Shown piece after piece: positions 9,010 to 17,460 of a DNA stretch of 64,000 bases. The position numbers and the translations under genes are program-made. The DNA comes from Roseiarcus sp963717215 (GTDB lineage: Bacteria; Pseudomonadota; Alphaproteobacteria; Rhizobiales; Beijerinckiaceae), in assembly GCA_963717215.1 (NCBI GenBank), contig CAVQVS010000006.1, forward strand, positions 186,001 through 250,000. Direction: 5' to 3'. How positions within the stretch are numbered: the stretch's first letter is position 1; each line of letters opens with the position of its first letter. The notes below the pieces were generated by a model, which worked only from the letters and a program-made list of their open reading frames with translations, ran no database searches and was not told where the DNA came from.

Positions 9010-9396
9010 TCAGACCAGTCGAATGGATCCCGGATACTTGGCGAGCGTTGGATCTGACGTTAGAAGCGTGAATCCCTCGACGATGGCTTGAGCCACGAGC
9101 ATGCGGTCGAACGGGTCTTTGTGAATCGGCGGCAGACCCGCCAGCGTCGCGGCATGGGCGCCGGTCACAGCGAGTTCGACATAACCATTGTCGAAAAGAC
9201 TCCGGCGCAGCATACCGGCATCGATGCGAAAATCGGCGCGGCCGAGACCTGTCTTAATCGCGATTTCCCAGATGCTAAGGGCGCTGAACACGATCTCGTT
9301 GTCCGGGCTCTCGATAAGAGCGCTGGCCACGCGGGACAGCCTCTCGGGCTCGATCGCACCCCAGAGCAAAATGTGGGTGTCGAGCAGGAGCCTCAT
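9010..9396 (-). CDS. vapC: PIN-domain toxin, VapC-like
   Basis: This is a predicted Mg-dependent ribonuclease toxin of a type II toxin-antitoxin pair, 128 residues. PIN acidic residues are visible in LLLDTHILLWG, SIWEIAIK and HKDPFDRMLVAQA, with the late Asp in LLTSDPTLAKY. The gene overlaps the antitoxin stop by four bases (ATGA), a hallmark of such pairs. The target RNA is unknown. Confidence 0.9.
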   Translation of the reverse strand: MRLLLDTHILLWGAIEPERLSRVASALIESPDNEIVFSALSIWEIAIKTGLGRADFRIDAGMLRRSLFDNGYVELAVTGAHAATLAGLPPIHKDPFDRMLVAQAIVEGFTLLTSDPTLAKYPGSIRLV

Positions 9397-9632
9397 TTGT
9401 CGCCGTAGAACAGCTTCTCGATTTCCTCCTGCTCCATCGTGTCGAAATCATCGGGCACGGTGACAACGCCCCGCATGAAGCCCAGCCGCCGCGGCGCCGT
9501 GGGCGTGTCAACGGGAACGACCTTGACAAGCGGCTTGCCAGCCTTCGCGATGATGAAAGGCTCACCCTTAGCCGCCGCCTCGACGAGGCGAGACAGATGC
9601 GTTTTGGCGTCGTGAATGTTCACAGTTTTCAT
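9393..9632 (-). CDS. Phd/YefM-family antitoxin
   Basis: This 79-residue antitoxin is paired with the downstream PIN toxin. MKTVNIHDAKTHLSRLVEAA is the typical N-terminal DNA-binding fold of the Phd/YefM family; the C-terminal part should wrap the toxin. The ATG at 9632 aligns with the family start; a TTG at 9641 would add three residues. A perfect inverted repeat 16-36 bases upstream fits autoregulation by the complex. Confidence 0.88.
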   Translation of the reverse strand: MKTVNIHDAKTHLSRLVEAAAKGEPFIIAKAGKPLVKVVPVDTPTAPRRLGFMRGVVTVPDDFDTMEQEEIEKLFYGDK

Positions 9633-9647
9633 CGCGGACAATCATAG

Positions 9648-9668
9648 ACTAAGTTAATTAGACTTAGT
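9648..9668. promoter_or_regulatory. Inverted repeat upstream of the toxin-antitoxin operon
   Basis: ACTAAGT-TAATTAG-ACTTAGT is a perfect 7-7-7 palindrome in AT-rich DNA, ending 16 bases before the antitoxin ATG. The position suggests an operator for the antitoxin or toxin-antitoxin complex, overlapping the promoter. This is inference from position and symmetry. Confidence 0.55.
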
Positions 9669-9734
9669 TCATCGCCGATAGCGCGTCAATTTGCAGTGGT
9701 CGGCGCATCATCGACAAAAACGCGGTCAGACCCG

Positions 9735-11318
9735 CTATCGCTCCGTCTCCTGCTCCTGCTCCCTTAGCCGGAAGCGCTGGATCTTCCCGGTCGCAGTCTT
9801 CGGCAGTTCGGCGATAAAGGCGATCGAGCGTGGGTATTTGTAAGGCGCGAGCCGATCCTTGACGAAGCCCTTCAGCTCTGCCTCGTCCGCCGAAGCGCCC
9901 TCCTTCAAGACCACGAAGGCCTTGGACTTGATCAGGCCGTCTGCGTCGGGCGCGCCGATCACCGCGGCTTCGAGGACAGAGGGGTGCTGCACCAGCGTCG
10001 CCTCGACCTCGAAGGGGCTGACCCACACGCCGCCGACCTTCAGCATGTCGTCCGAGCGGCCGGCGTAAGTGTACGCGCCGTCAGAATTGCGGATGTATTT
10101 GTCGCCGCTCCTGGTCCAGCGGCCTTCGAAAGTCTCGCACGTCTTGGCGCGATTGCCCCAGTACATCAGCGCCGCCGATGGCCCGTGAATGTAAAGGTCG
10201 CCCGGCTCGCCGTCTGCAACGCCCCGGCCATCCTCGCCGCGCAGTTCAATGTGGTAGCCCGGCACCGGCCATCCGGTCGAGCCATACCGCACCTTGTCCG
10301 GGCGGTTGGAAATGAAGATGTGCAGCATCTCGGTCGAGCCGATGCCGTCGACGATGTCGACGCCGAAATGGCGCTTGAAGCGCTCTCCGATGTCGGCCGG
10401 CAACGCTTCGCCGGCGGACGACACGAGCCTTATGCTGACATCCTCGCGTTTCGGCAGCAGGTTCGAAGCGAGCATGCCGGCGAAACCGGTCGGCGCGCCG
10501 TAGAAAACCGTGGGTTTGACGCCGCCGACCCCGCCCAGCCAGCGTTTGAAGACGGCCTCGGGCGTCGGACGCTCGGCCATGAGCAGCGCTGTCGCGCCGA
10601 CCGCGAGCGGGAAGGTGAACGCGTTGCCGAGGCCATAAGCGAAGAAGAGCTTGGCGGCGGAGAAGCAGACGTCGCTCTCGGTGAGGCCCAGGATCGCCTT
10701 GCCGTAGAGCTCGGTGGTCCAATACGGGTTGGCGTGCGAATGCACCGTTCCCTTCGGCCTTCCCGTCGAGCCCGACGAATAGAGCCAGAACGCGGGATCA
10801 TCGGCCCGCGTGCGCGCAGGCTTCGCGAGCGGCGCCGCGCCCCGCAGGAAATCCTCGAACTCGATTTCCTCAGGCTCGAGCGGCTGAGTCGGGCGCGACA
10901 CGACGACGGTGTGGGCTTCGTGATCCGCTTTCGCGAGCGCGGCCTTCAGCGCCGGCTTGATCGCGCCGCTGACCAGCACGGCCTGGGCGCGCGAATGCTC
11001 GAGCATATAGGCGAGATCGTCGGCGGTAAGCAGCGTGTTGACCGCAACCGGGACGATTCCCGCCAGCATGGCGCCGAGGAAGGCCACCGGCCAGTCGGCG
11101 CTATCCTGCATCAGGATCAGCGCGCGCTCCTCGCGCTTGACGCCTCTCTCCTTAAGCGCGGCGGCGAACCGGCGAGCGCGCTCGTCGAGTTCGCGATACG
11201 TCACGACGCCGACGTCGTCGATGAACGCCGCTTTGGCTGGGCGCCCTGTGTTGGTCTGAAGCAGGTGCGCCGCGAAGTTGAACGCCTCCGGCGGCGGTTC
11301 AACCGTGCTCGCGGTCAT
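9735..11318 (-). CDS. bclA: Benzoate--CoA ligase
   Basis: This enzyme activates benzoate to benzoyl-CoA with ATP, the entry step of the box pathway. The 527-residue protein belongs to the benzoate-CoA ligase branch of the ANL superfamily. Motifs seen are the P-loop-like WLYSSGSTGRPKGTVHSH, FFAYGLGNAFTFPL typical of benzoate ligases, GIGSTEMLHIFISN, RSGDKYIRNSDGAYTYAGRS, and the catalytic Lys in LPKTATGKIQRFRL. The ATG at 11318 is chosen for its GGGGAG ribosome binding site; the longer reading from 11453 would overlap boxR. It is divergent from boxR, with which it shares a short promoter region. Confidence 0.94.
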   Translation of the reverse strand: MTASTVEPPPEAFNFAAHLLQTNTGRPAKAAFIDDVGVVTYRELDERARRFAAALKERGVKREERALILMQDSADWPVAFLGAMLAGIVPVAVNTLLTADDLAYMLEHSRAQAVLVSGAIKPALKAALAKADHEAHTVVVSRPTQPLEPEEIEFEDFLRGAAPLAKPARTRADDPAFWLYSSGSTGRPKGTVHSHANPYWTTELYGKAILGLTESDVCFSAAKLFFAYGLGNAFTFPLAVGATALLMAERPTPEAVFKRWLGGVGGVKPTVFYGAPTGFAGMLASNLLPKREDVSIRLVSSAGEALPADIGERFKRHFGVDIVDGIGSTEMLHIFISNRPDKVRYGSTGWPVPGYHIELRGEDGRGVADGEPGDLYIHGPSAALMYWGNRAKTCETFEGRWTRSGDKYIRNSDGAYTYAGRSDDMLKVGGVWVSPFEVEATLVQHPSVLEAAVIGAPDADGLIKSKAFVVLKEGASADEAELKGFVKDRLAPYKYPRSIAFIAELPKTATGKIQRFRLREQEQETER

Positions 11319-11404
11319 CGGCGTCTCCCCTCTCGCAGGTGAAGCCGCGTTGGCGACTCCTCTGGGCCGGAGCGGTGTTTCAACGCTTGCCGGCTTCCGT
11401 TTGA

Positions 11405-11418
11405 TGCAGTATTGTGCC
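11405..11418. promoter_or_regulatory. Candidate BoxR operator between bclA and boxR
   Basis: TGCAGTATTGTGCC lies in the bclA-boxR intergenic region, about 29 bases before the boxR start. A related sequence, TGCAATAAATTGCC, lies directly before boxC (10 of 14 positions identical). BoxR/BzdR regulators are known to use TGCA-containing sites and to release DNA on binding benzoyl-CoA. Assignment is by position and similarity only. Confidence 0.45.
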
Positions 11419-11446
11419 TGTTTGGTCTTAGAGGGGGGTTCGGACG

Positions 11447-12460
11447 TTGTCAAACACCGTATCGTCTTCGGCCTCTGTCGCCGACCTCTCTAAGTCTCGT
11501 GGCATGAGCGAATACACCGACGCCGACCCGGCTGTCAGAACAGGTGACGAGTCGACGCGGATCGAGACGGCCGAGGAGGCCAGGGAGCCGTTTTTGGCCG
11601 CGCTCGGCGAACGCGCGAAAGCTTTGCGCGTGCGCCGGGGACTGACCCGCAAGGCCCTCGCCCGCGCGACCGGCGTTTCCGAGCGGCACTTGGCCAATCT
11701 CGAATATGGCGTCGGCAACGCTTCGATCCTGGTTCTCCTGCAGGTCGCTCGGGCGCTTCAATGCCCGCTTGCCGAGCTCGTTGGCGACGTCACCACCCAA
11801 TCGCCGGAATGGCTCATGTTGCGCGAGATGCTGGCCGACCGCGACGAGGCGACGCTGCGCCGCGTGCGCCTCGCGGCCCTGGAGATCACAGGCGGCGCGC
11901 CGCCGCGCAGCGAAGAAGCGCCCGTTCGGTCGTCGCGGATCGCCTTGATTGGTCTCCGCGGGGCCGGGAAGTCGACGCTTGGCCGGATGCTCGCCGAGGA
12001 TCTCAACTTTCCGTTCGTCGAGCTCAGCCGCGAGATCGAGACGCTGGCCGGCTGCAGCATCAGCGAGATTCTCGGGCTCTACGGTCAGAACGCCTACCGT
12101 CGCTACGAGCGCCGCGCGCTTGAGGAGGCGATCGAGGCCTATCCTGAAGCGGTCATCGCCACCGCAGGCGGCCTGGTCAGCGACCTCGGCAGCTTCAATC
12201 TCCTTTTGCGCCGCTGCACGACCGTCTGGCTTGTGGCCGACCCCGAAGACCACATGAGCCGGGTCTTGGCTCAGGGCGACTTGAGGCCGATGGCCGCGAG
12301 CCGGGAAGCGATGGACGACTTGAAGTCGATCGTCGCCAGCCGAGCCGCATTCTATTCCAAAGCTGATCTGCGGGTCGACACCAGCGCTCAGCCGTTAGCG
12401 GAAACCTTCCAGATCCTCCGCGCCGAGGCGCGCGAGGCGATTGGCCTGCCCGCCGAATGA
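11447..12460 (+). CDS. boxR: BoxR: HTH regulator fused to a shikimate-kinase-like domain
   Basis: This is a benzoyl-CoA-responsive regulator of the BoxR/BzdR family, 337 residues. The N-terminal part carries an XRE-type HTH (LRVRRGLTRKALARATGVSE, then RHLANLEYGVGNAS; about residues 62-110). The C-terminal about 170 residues resemble shikimate kinase, with a Walker A LIGLRGAGKSTLGRMLAEDL, and in this family act as the effector-binding domain. The start is taken as the TTG at 11447, which has GAGGGGGG eight bases upstream; an ATG at 11504 lacks a ribosome binding site. It sits between bclA (divergent) and boxCAB (same strand), the genes it presumably represses. Confidence 0.92.
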   Translation: MSNTVSSSASVADLSKSRGMSEYTDADPAVRTGDESTRIETAEEAREPFLAALGERAKALRVRRGLTRKALARATGVSERHLANLEYGVGNASILVLLQVARALQCPLAELVGDVTTQSPEWLMLREMLADRDEATLRRVRLAALEITGGAPPRSEEAPVRSSRIALIGLRGAGKSTLGRMLAEDLNFPFVELSREIETLAGCSISEILGLYGQNAYRRYERRALEEAIEAYPEAVIATAGGLVSDLGSFNLLLRRCTTVWLVADPEDHMSRVLAQGDLRPMAASREAMDDLKSIVASRAAFYSKADLRVDTSAQPLAETFQILRAEAREAIGLPAE

Positions 12461-12513
12461 GCGGGGCTGGATGGCCTTGCATAGAAACCGACAGCGCATT
12501 ATGATGCATGAAC

Positions 12514-12527
12514 TGCAATAAATTGCC
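12514..12527. promoter_or_regulatory. Candidate BoxR operator before boxC
   Basis: TGCAATAAATTGCC resembles the site between bclA and boxR. Just upstream, GCAT-TATG-ATGC at 12496-12507 is a second short palindrome. Both fall in the 83-base boxR-boxC gap if boxC starts at 12544, so boxCAB may have its own regulated promoter. Confidence 0.4.
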
Positions 12528-12543
12528 TATGAACTGGGGTCCC

Positions 12544-14187
12544 ATGGATCGGGTCGACTATCAAACCGAGCCTTCCCGCTACAAGCACTGGAAGCTCAAG
12601 TTCGACGGGCCGGTGGCGACGCTCCTTGCGGACTTCGACGAGAACGGGGGACTGCGCCCGGGCTACAAGCTCAAGCTCAATTCTTATGACCTTGGCGTCG
12701 ACATCGAGCTCAACGACGCCGTCAACCGCATCCGCTTCGAACGCCCGGAAGTGCGCGTCGTCGTCATCATGAGCGCCCGCGAGCGCGTGTTCTGCTCCGG
12801 CGCGAACATCTTCATGCTGGGCGTCTCGAGCCATGCGTGGAAGGTCAATTTCTGCAAGTTCACCAACGAGACCCGCAATGGCCTGGAAGACTCGTCCAAG
12901 CATGAAGGCTTGAAGTTCCTCGCCGCCGTCAACGGCTCGTGCGCCGGCGGCGGCTACGAGCTGGCGTTGGCCTGCGACGAGATCGTCCTCATCGACGACC
13001 GCTCGAGCGCGGTCAGCCTGCCCGAGGTGCCATTGCTCGGCGTTCTCCCCGGGACGGGCGGGCTCACGCGGCTCACCGACAAGCGCCACGTCCGCCACGA
13101 CCTTGCGGATGTCTTCTGCACCACCAGCGAAGGCGTGCGTGGCGAGAAGGCTCTCGCTTGGCGCCTCGTCGATACGATCGCCAAGCCCGCACAATTCGAG
13201 GCCAAGGTGAAAGAGCGCGCTCTCGCGCTTGCCGACGCGAGCGAACGGCCTCGGTCAGCCAAAGGCGTTGCGCTGACGCCGATTGAACGCGTTATCGAAG
13301 CGGATGCGCTCCGCTACTCTCATCTCACGGTGACGATCGACCGCGGCGCTCGCGCCGCGACGTTCGTGATCAAAGGCCCGAGCGGCGCGCAGCCGCAGGA
13401 CGTCGCCGCGATCGAGGCCATTGGCGCGGACTGGTATCCGCTCGCGCTCGCCCGTGAGCTCGAGGATGCGATCCTGTCGATGCGCACCAACGAGCTCGAT
13501 ATCGGCGTGTGGTTGATGAAGACGGAGGGCAAACTCGAGGCGGTTCTGGCGATGGACGCGACGCTTCGCACGCTCAAAGACCATTGGCTGGCGCGTGAAA
13601 CCATCGGCTATCTGCGCCGCACTTTGAGCCGGCTCGACGTCACCTCGCGCAGCCTGTTCGCGCTCGTCGACGATCAATCTTGCTTCGCCGGCACTCTGCT
13701 GGAAGTGGCGCTCGCCTGCGACCGGATCTACCATCTCGCTGCGCCGAGCGGCGGGGCGCCCAGAATAGCGCTAAGCGCAGCGAACTTCGGCGACTACCCG
13801 ATGGCGAGCGGACAGAGCCGCCTCGGACGGCGTTTCTACGACGAGAGGACGACGCTCGAGTCGCTGAAAACAAACATCGGCAAGCCACTCGACGCGGACG
13901 GCGCCTTCGCCCTTGGCCTCGCGACGAGCATTCCCGACGATATCGACTGGGCGGACGAGATTCGTATCGCTGTGGAGGAACGCGCCTCAATGAATCCGGA
14001 CGCCTTGACCGCGATGGAGGCGAACCTGCGTTTCGACGGCCCCGAGACTCTGGCGACGCGCGTGTTCGGCCGTCTCACCGCGTGGCAGAACTGGATCTTC
14101 CAGCGTCCGAATGCGGTTGGAGAAAAGGGCGCCCTCAAGGTCTACGGCAAGGGCGAAAAGGCGGCGTACGACTGGAACCGGGTGTGA
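12544..14187 (+). CDS. boxC: Benzoyl-CoA-dihydrodiol lyase (2,3-epoxybenzoyl-CoA dihydrolase)
   Basis: BoxC hydrolytically opens the ring of 2,3-epoxybenzoyl-CoA made by BoxAB, giving a dialdehyde-level CoA ester and formate. The 547-residue protein consists of two crotonase-like halves. The N-terminal motif KLKLNSYDLGVDIELNDAV is specific to BoxC. The oxyanion-hole regions are MSARERVFCSGANIFMLG and AAVNGSCAGGGYELALACDE. The ATG at 12544 (MDRVDYQTEPSRYKHW) matches the usual family start; ATGs at 12508 and 12529 are in frame but overlap a candidate operator. Its TGA overlaps the boxA ATG. Confidence 0.93.
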   Translation: MDRVDYQTEPSRYKHWKLKFDGPVATLLADFDENGGLRPGYKLKLNSYDLGVDIELNDAVNRIRFERPEVRVVVIMSARERVFCSGANIFMLGVSSHAWKVNFCKFTNETRNGLEDSSKHEGLKFLAAVNGSCAGGGYELALACDEIVLIDDRSSAVSLPEVPLLGVLPGTGGLTRLTDKRHVRHDLADVFCTTSEGVRGEKALAWRLVDTIAKPAQFEAKVKERALALADASERPRSAKGVALTPIERVIEADALRYSHLTVTIDRGARAATFVIKGPSGAQPQDVAAIEAIGADWYPLALARELEDAILSMRTNELDIGVWLMKTEGKLEAVLAMDATLRTLKDHWLARETIGYLRRTLSRLDVTSRSLFALVDDQSCFAGTLLEVALACDRIYHLAAPSGGAPRIALSAANFGDYPMASGQSRLGRRFYDERTTLESLKTNIGKPLDADGAFALGLATSIPDDIDWADEIRIAVEERASMNPDALTAMEANLRFDGPETLATRVFGRLTAWQNWIFQRPNAVGEKGALKVYGKGEKAAYDWNRV

Positions 14188-15461
14188 TGGCGACGACTGA
14201 GGCCGAAGTCATCAGGCAGCACCTGATCGACCCCGAGATCTGCATCCGCTGCAACACTTGCGAGTCGACCTGCCCGGTCGGCGCGATCACCCATGATGCG
14301 CGCAACTATGTGGTCGATGCGAGCATCTGCAATCTCTGCATGGCCTGTGTGCCGCCCTGCCCGACCGGCAGCATCGACAATTGGCGCGCGATGCCGCGCG
14401 TTCGGGCTTACAGCGTCGAGGCGCAGCTCGAATGGGATTCCTTGCCCGCAGAACTGAGCGCCGATGAACTGGGCGGGGCCGGCGCTTCCGCCGCGGCGCT
14501 GGCGGAACCGGCGCCCCGATCCGCGCCCAGAGGAGCAGGCGAGGAAGCGCCGTTCGAGGTCGGCGCCTACGCAGCCGCAATCCCCCCCTGGTCGGCCGCC
14601 AGCCCCTACGCCAACCTCTATGGTCCGAAGGCCGCGACGCGATCGGTCACAGCCGCTGTCGTCGGCAATGTCCGGGTCACCGAGGCAGGCAAGGACTACG
14701 ACACCCATCACATCGTGCTCGATTTCGGCGCGCTGCCGTTTCCGGTGCTCGAAGGGCAGTCGATCGGCATACTCCCTCCCGGCGTCGATGCAGACGGACG
14801 ACCGCATCACCCGAGGCAATATTCGGTCGCAAGCCCGCGCAATGGCGAGCGGCCCGGCTACAACAACGTCTCGCTCACCGTGAAGCGGGTGCTGGAGGAT
14901 CATCAGGGCCGCCCGACGCGCGGAATCGTCAGCAATTATCTTTGCAACCTGAGCGTCGGCGACAAGGTCGAGGTGACCGGACCATTTGGCACGAGCTTCC
15001 TCATGCCAAACCATCCGAAGAGCGCGATCGTGATGATCTGCACCGGCACCGGAAGCGCGCCGATGCGTGCGATGACCGAATGGCGGCGCCGCTTGCGCAA
15101 GTCGGGTAAGTTCGAGGGCGGCAAACTGATGCTGTTCTTCGGCGCCCGCACCAAAGAGGAGCTTCCTTACTTCGGTCCGCTCGGCAATCTGCCGAAGGAC
15201 TTCATCGACATCAACTTCGCTTTCAGCCGCACGCCCGGCCAACCGAAGCGCTACGTGCAGGATGTGATGCGTGAGCGGGCGGCGGATCTCGCGCCGCTGA
15301 TCGCCGATCCGCACGCCTATTTCTACGTCTGCGGCCTCAAGGCGATGGAGGAAGGCGTGGTGCTGGCGTTGCGCGACATCGCTCTTCAATCCGGGCTCAG
15401 CTGGGAGACCGTCGGGCCTCAGCTCAAGCAGCACGGGCGACTGCATCTGGAAACGTATTGA
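14187..15461 (+). CDS. boxA: Benzoyl-CoA 2,3-epoxidase reductase subunit BoxA
   Basis: BoxA passes electrons from NADPH to the di-iron epoxidase BoxB. The 424-residue protein opens with a 2[4Fe-4S] ferredoxin domain carrying CIRCNTCESTCPVGAI and CNLCMACVPPCPTGSI (residues about 15-70). A low-complexity linker follows, then a ferredoxin-NADP reductase fold: FAD-binding RQYSVASPRNG and the NADP-binding MICTGTGSAPMRAM. It ends with KQHGRLHLETY, the typical FNR-type C-terminus. The ATG at 14187 overlaps the boxC stop codon by one base, which argues against the much longer upstream reading of the frame. Confidence 0.94.
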   Translation: MATTEAEVIRQHLIDPEICIRCNTCESTCPVGAITHDARNYVVDASICNLCMACVPPCPTGSIDNWRAMPRVRAYSVEAQLEWDSLPAELSADELGGAGASAAALAEPAPRSAPRGAGEEAPFEVGAYAAAIPPWSAASPYANLYGPKAATRSVTAAVVGNVRVTEAGKDYDTHHIVLDFGALPFPVLEGQSIGILPPGVDADGRPHHPRQYSVASPRNGERPGYNNVSLTVKRVLEDHQGRPTRGIVSNYLCNLSVGDKVEVTGPFGTSFLMPNHPKSAIVMICTGTGSAPMRAMTEWRRRLRKSGKFEGGKLMLFFGARTKEELPYFGPLGNLPKDFIDINFAFSRTPGQPKRYVQDVMRERAADLAPLIADPHAYFYVCGLKAMEEGVVLALRDIALQSGLSWETVGPQLKQHGRLHLETY

Positions 15462-15474
15462 ACAGGAGAGATCC

Positions 15475-16968
15475 ATGAGCGCTGAAGACATTGTGAGCGA
15501 CGCCGCAGGCGCCATCTCCGCCGACCGCTTCGTCGAGATCAGCTACGACGAGGTCATTCCCAACAATGTCGCACTCGGCTCGGACAAGCAGCTTCAGCGC
15601 GCGCTCGAAGGCTGGCGGCCGAAATATCTCGACTGGTGGACCGGCATGGGCCCGGTCGGCTTCCAGCAGTCCGAGGTCTATCTGCGCACGGCCGTCGGGG
15701 TCGATCCCGCCGGCTGGGCGAAGTTCGGCTATGTGAAGATGCCGACCTACCGCTGGGGCATTCTGCTCGCGCCCAAGGTCGAGGGGCGAACGATTCCGTT
15801 CGGCCGCCACAAGGGCGAGCCGGCCTGGCAGGAAGTGCCGGGCGAGCATCGGGCGCTTCTCCGGCGGCTGATCGTCGTGCAGGGCGACACCGAGCCGGCC
15901 TCGGTCGAACAGCAGCGCTATTTGGGCGCGACGGCGCCGAGCCTCTACGACATGCGCAACCTGTTTCAGGTCAATGTCGAGGAAGGTCGCCATCTGTGGG
16001 CGATGGTCTATCTGCTCGTTAAATATTTCGGCAAGGACGGTCGCGAGGAGGCGCAGGCGCTGCTCGAGCGCCAGAGCGGGCAGATGGACAACCCCCGCAT
16101 TCTCGGCGCGTTCAACGAAAGTACGCCCGATTGGCTGTCGTTCTTCATGTTCACTTTCTTCACCGACCGCGATGGCAAGATGCAGCTCGCGGCGCTCGCC
16201 GAAAGCGGCTTCGATCCGCTCTCGCGCACCTGCCGCTTCATGCTGACCGAGGAGGCTCATCACATGTTCGTCGGCGAGACGGGGGTCCAGCGCACGATCG
16301 AGGCGACCTGCGCGGCGATGATCAAGGCCGGGATCAAGGATCCCAATGAGGTCGAGGCGGTGCGCAGGCTCGGCGTGGTCGACCTGCCGCTCCTGCAGCG
16401 CAAGTTGAACTTCCACGCATCCGTCACCCGCGATCTGTTCGGCAGCGAAGTCTCCAGTAACGCCGCCGAGGTGTTCGGCGCGGGCATCAAGGGCCGCTTC
16501 AACGAAGCGAACCTCAAGGGCGACGATCACGTGCTGCAGGACGCGACCTATCCCGTCACGCGGGTCGTCGACGGCAAGCTCGTCGCAGAGGATGCCGCGG
16601 CTTTGCGCGCCCTCAACGCCCGGCTCCTCGACGACTTCATCGTCGATTGCCAGGGCGGGATCGACCGCTGGAACAAGTCGGTCGAAAAGGCCGGAATCGA
16701 TTTCAAGTTCGTCCAGCCGCACAAGGGCTTCAATCGCAGGATCGGCGAGTTCGGCGGCAAGCGCATCAGCCCGGCCGGCGAACTCCTCTCCGAAGATCAG
16801 TGGAGCGCGAAGAGCGGCGACTGGCTGCCCAACGAGGACGACATGGCCTTCATCGTCTCGCTGATGAAGCCGTGCCATGAGCCGGGCAAATACGCGAGTT
16901 GGATCGCCCCGCCCCGCGTCGGCGTCAACAGTCAGGCGGGAGATTTCGAATATGTGAAGATCGCGTGA
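15475..16968 (+). CDS. boxB: Benzoyl-CoA 2,3-epoxidase oxygenase subunit BoxB
   Basis: BoxB is the di-iron monooxygenase that epoxidises benzoyl-CoA. The 497-residue protein has the carboxylate/His ligands in a four-helix bundle: FQVNVEEGRHLWAM (about residues 160-174) and the EExxH element in MLTEEAHHMFVGETG (about 257-270). The family tail KRISPAGELL and ENPDDMAF-like NEDDMAFIVSLMKP are present. The ribosome binding site is AGGAGAG. It is 13 bases after boxA, completing the boxCAB operon. Later genes of the pathway (aldehyde dehydrogenase, thiolase steps) are not in the window. Confidence 0.95.
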   Translation: MSAEDIVSDAAGAISADRFVEISYDEVIPNNVALGSDKQLQRALEGWRPKYLDWWTGMGPVGFQQSEVYLRTAVGVDPAGWAKFGYVKMPTYRWGILLAPKVEGRTIPFGRHKGEPAWQEVPGEHRALLRRLIVVQGDTEPASVEQQRYLGATAPSLYDMRNLFQVNVEEGRHLWAMVYLLVKYFGKDGREEAQALLERQSGQMDNPRILGAFNESTPDWLSFFMFTFFTDRDGKMQLAALAESGFDPLSRTCRFMLTEEAHHMFVGETGVQRTIEATCAAMIKAGIKDPNEVEAVRRLGVVDLPLLQRKLNFHASVTRDLFGSEVSSNAAEVFGAGIKGRFNEANLKGDDHVLQDATYPVTRVVDGKLVAEDAAALRALNARLLDDFIVDCQGGIDRWNKSVEKAGIDFKFVQPHKGFNRRIGEFGGKRISPAGELLSEDQWSAKSGDWLPNEDDMAFIVSLMKPCHEPGKYASWIAPPRVGVNSQAGDFEYVKIA

Positions 16969-17142
16969 GACCGGATGGCGGGCTTGCCGTTCTCTCGAAG
17001 CATGCGCGCTTACCGCGACCGACGTCGCTCGATTTCTCGTGTTTGACAGACGGTAAAGCCCGCACCTATGTTATTTGTTGATGGTGTTTGATAGCCCGAG
17101 GCTTGGCGCGACGAGCAGCGCGCTTGAAGAAGGGGGGCGTCG

Positions 17143-17391
17143 ATGCAGCCGAAAACGCGCTTGGCCCTAGAGACAACGCTTGCCGTCATTTTTGCTGCGA
17201 TCTTTATTGCAACGGTGTTCTGGCCGGATTGGATCGAGTTGGTTTTTGGCGCCGACCCTGATGAGGGGAACGGCCAGTTTGAGTGGGCTATCGTGACGAT
17301 AAGCGGCTTGCTCGCGGTTGCATCGATCATCGTGGCGAGAATGGAATGGCGCCGGCAACATCGCGCCGGGGCCACGATCACCCGCGGCTGA
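17143..17391 (+). CDS. Small two-span membrane protein, hypothetical
   Basis: This 82-residue protein has two clear hydrophobic segments (about residues 10-30 and 47-65) and a short loop between them (FGADPDEGNGQFEW). A strong AGAAGGGGGGC ribosome binding site precedes the ATG. The C-terminus is basic and Arg-rich, so an N-in, C-in topology is likely. I do not recognise the family. It is separated from boxB by about 170 bases and is probably not part of the box operon. Confidence 0.65.
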   Translation: MQPKTRLALETTLAVIFAAIFIATVFWPDWIELVFGADPDEGNGQFEWAIVTISGLLAVASIIVARMEWRRQHRAGATITRG

Positions 17392-17460
17392 CCAAAGCTC
17401 GCGGATCCAATTGGCGTTTGGTCGCGACAGCGCCTGGAGCGGACGCGAATCAGAGTCTGT

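Noticed and set aside
9984..11342. 452-residue open frame on the plus strand opposite bclA
   Set aside because: It is a high-GC shadow frame; the minus strand has a full benzoate-CoA ligase with every catalytic motif, while this frame shows no family pattern.
14142..16878. Two long minus-strand frames opposite boxA and boxB (457 and 484 residues)
   Set aside because: Both lie antisense to well-recognised box genes and are Arg/Ala-rich without motifs, typical shadows in GC-rich DNA.
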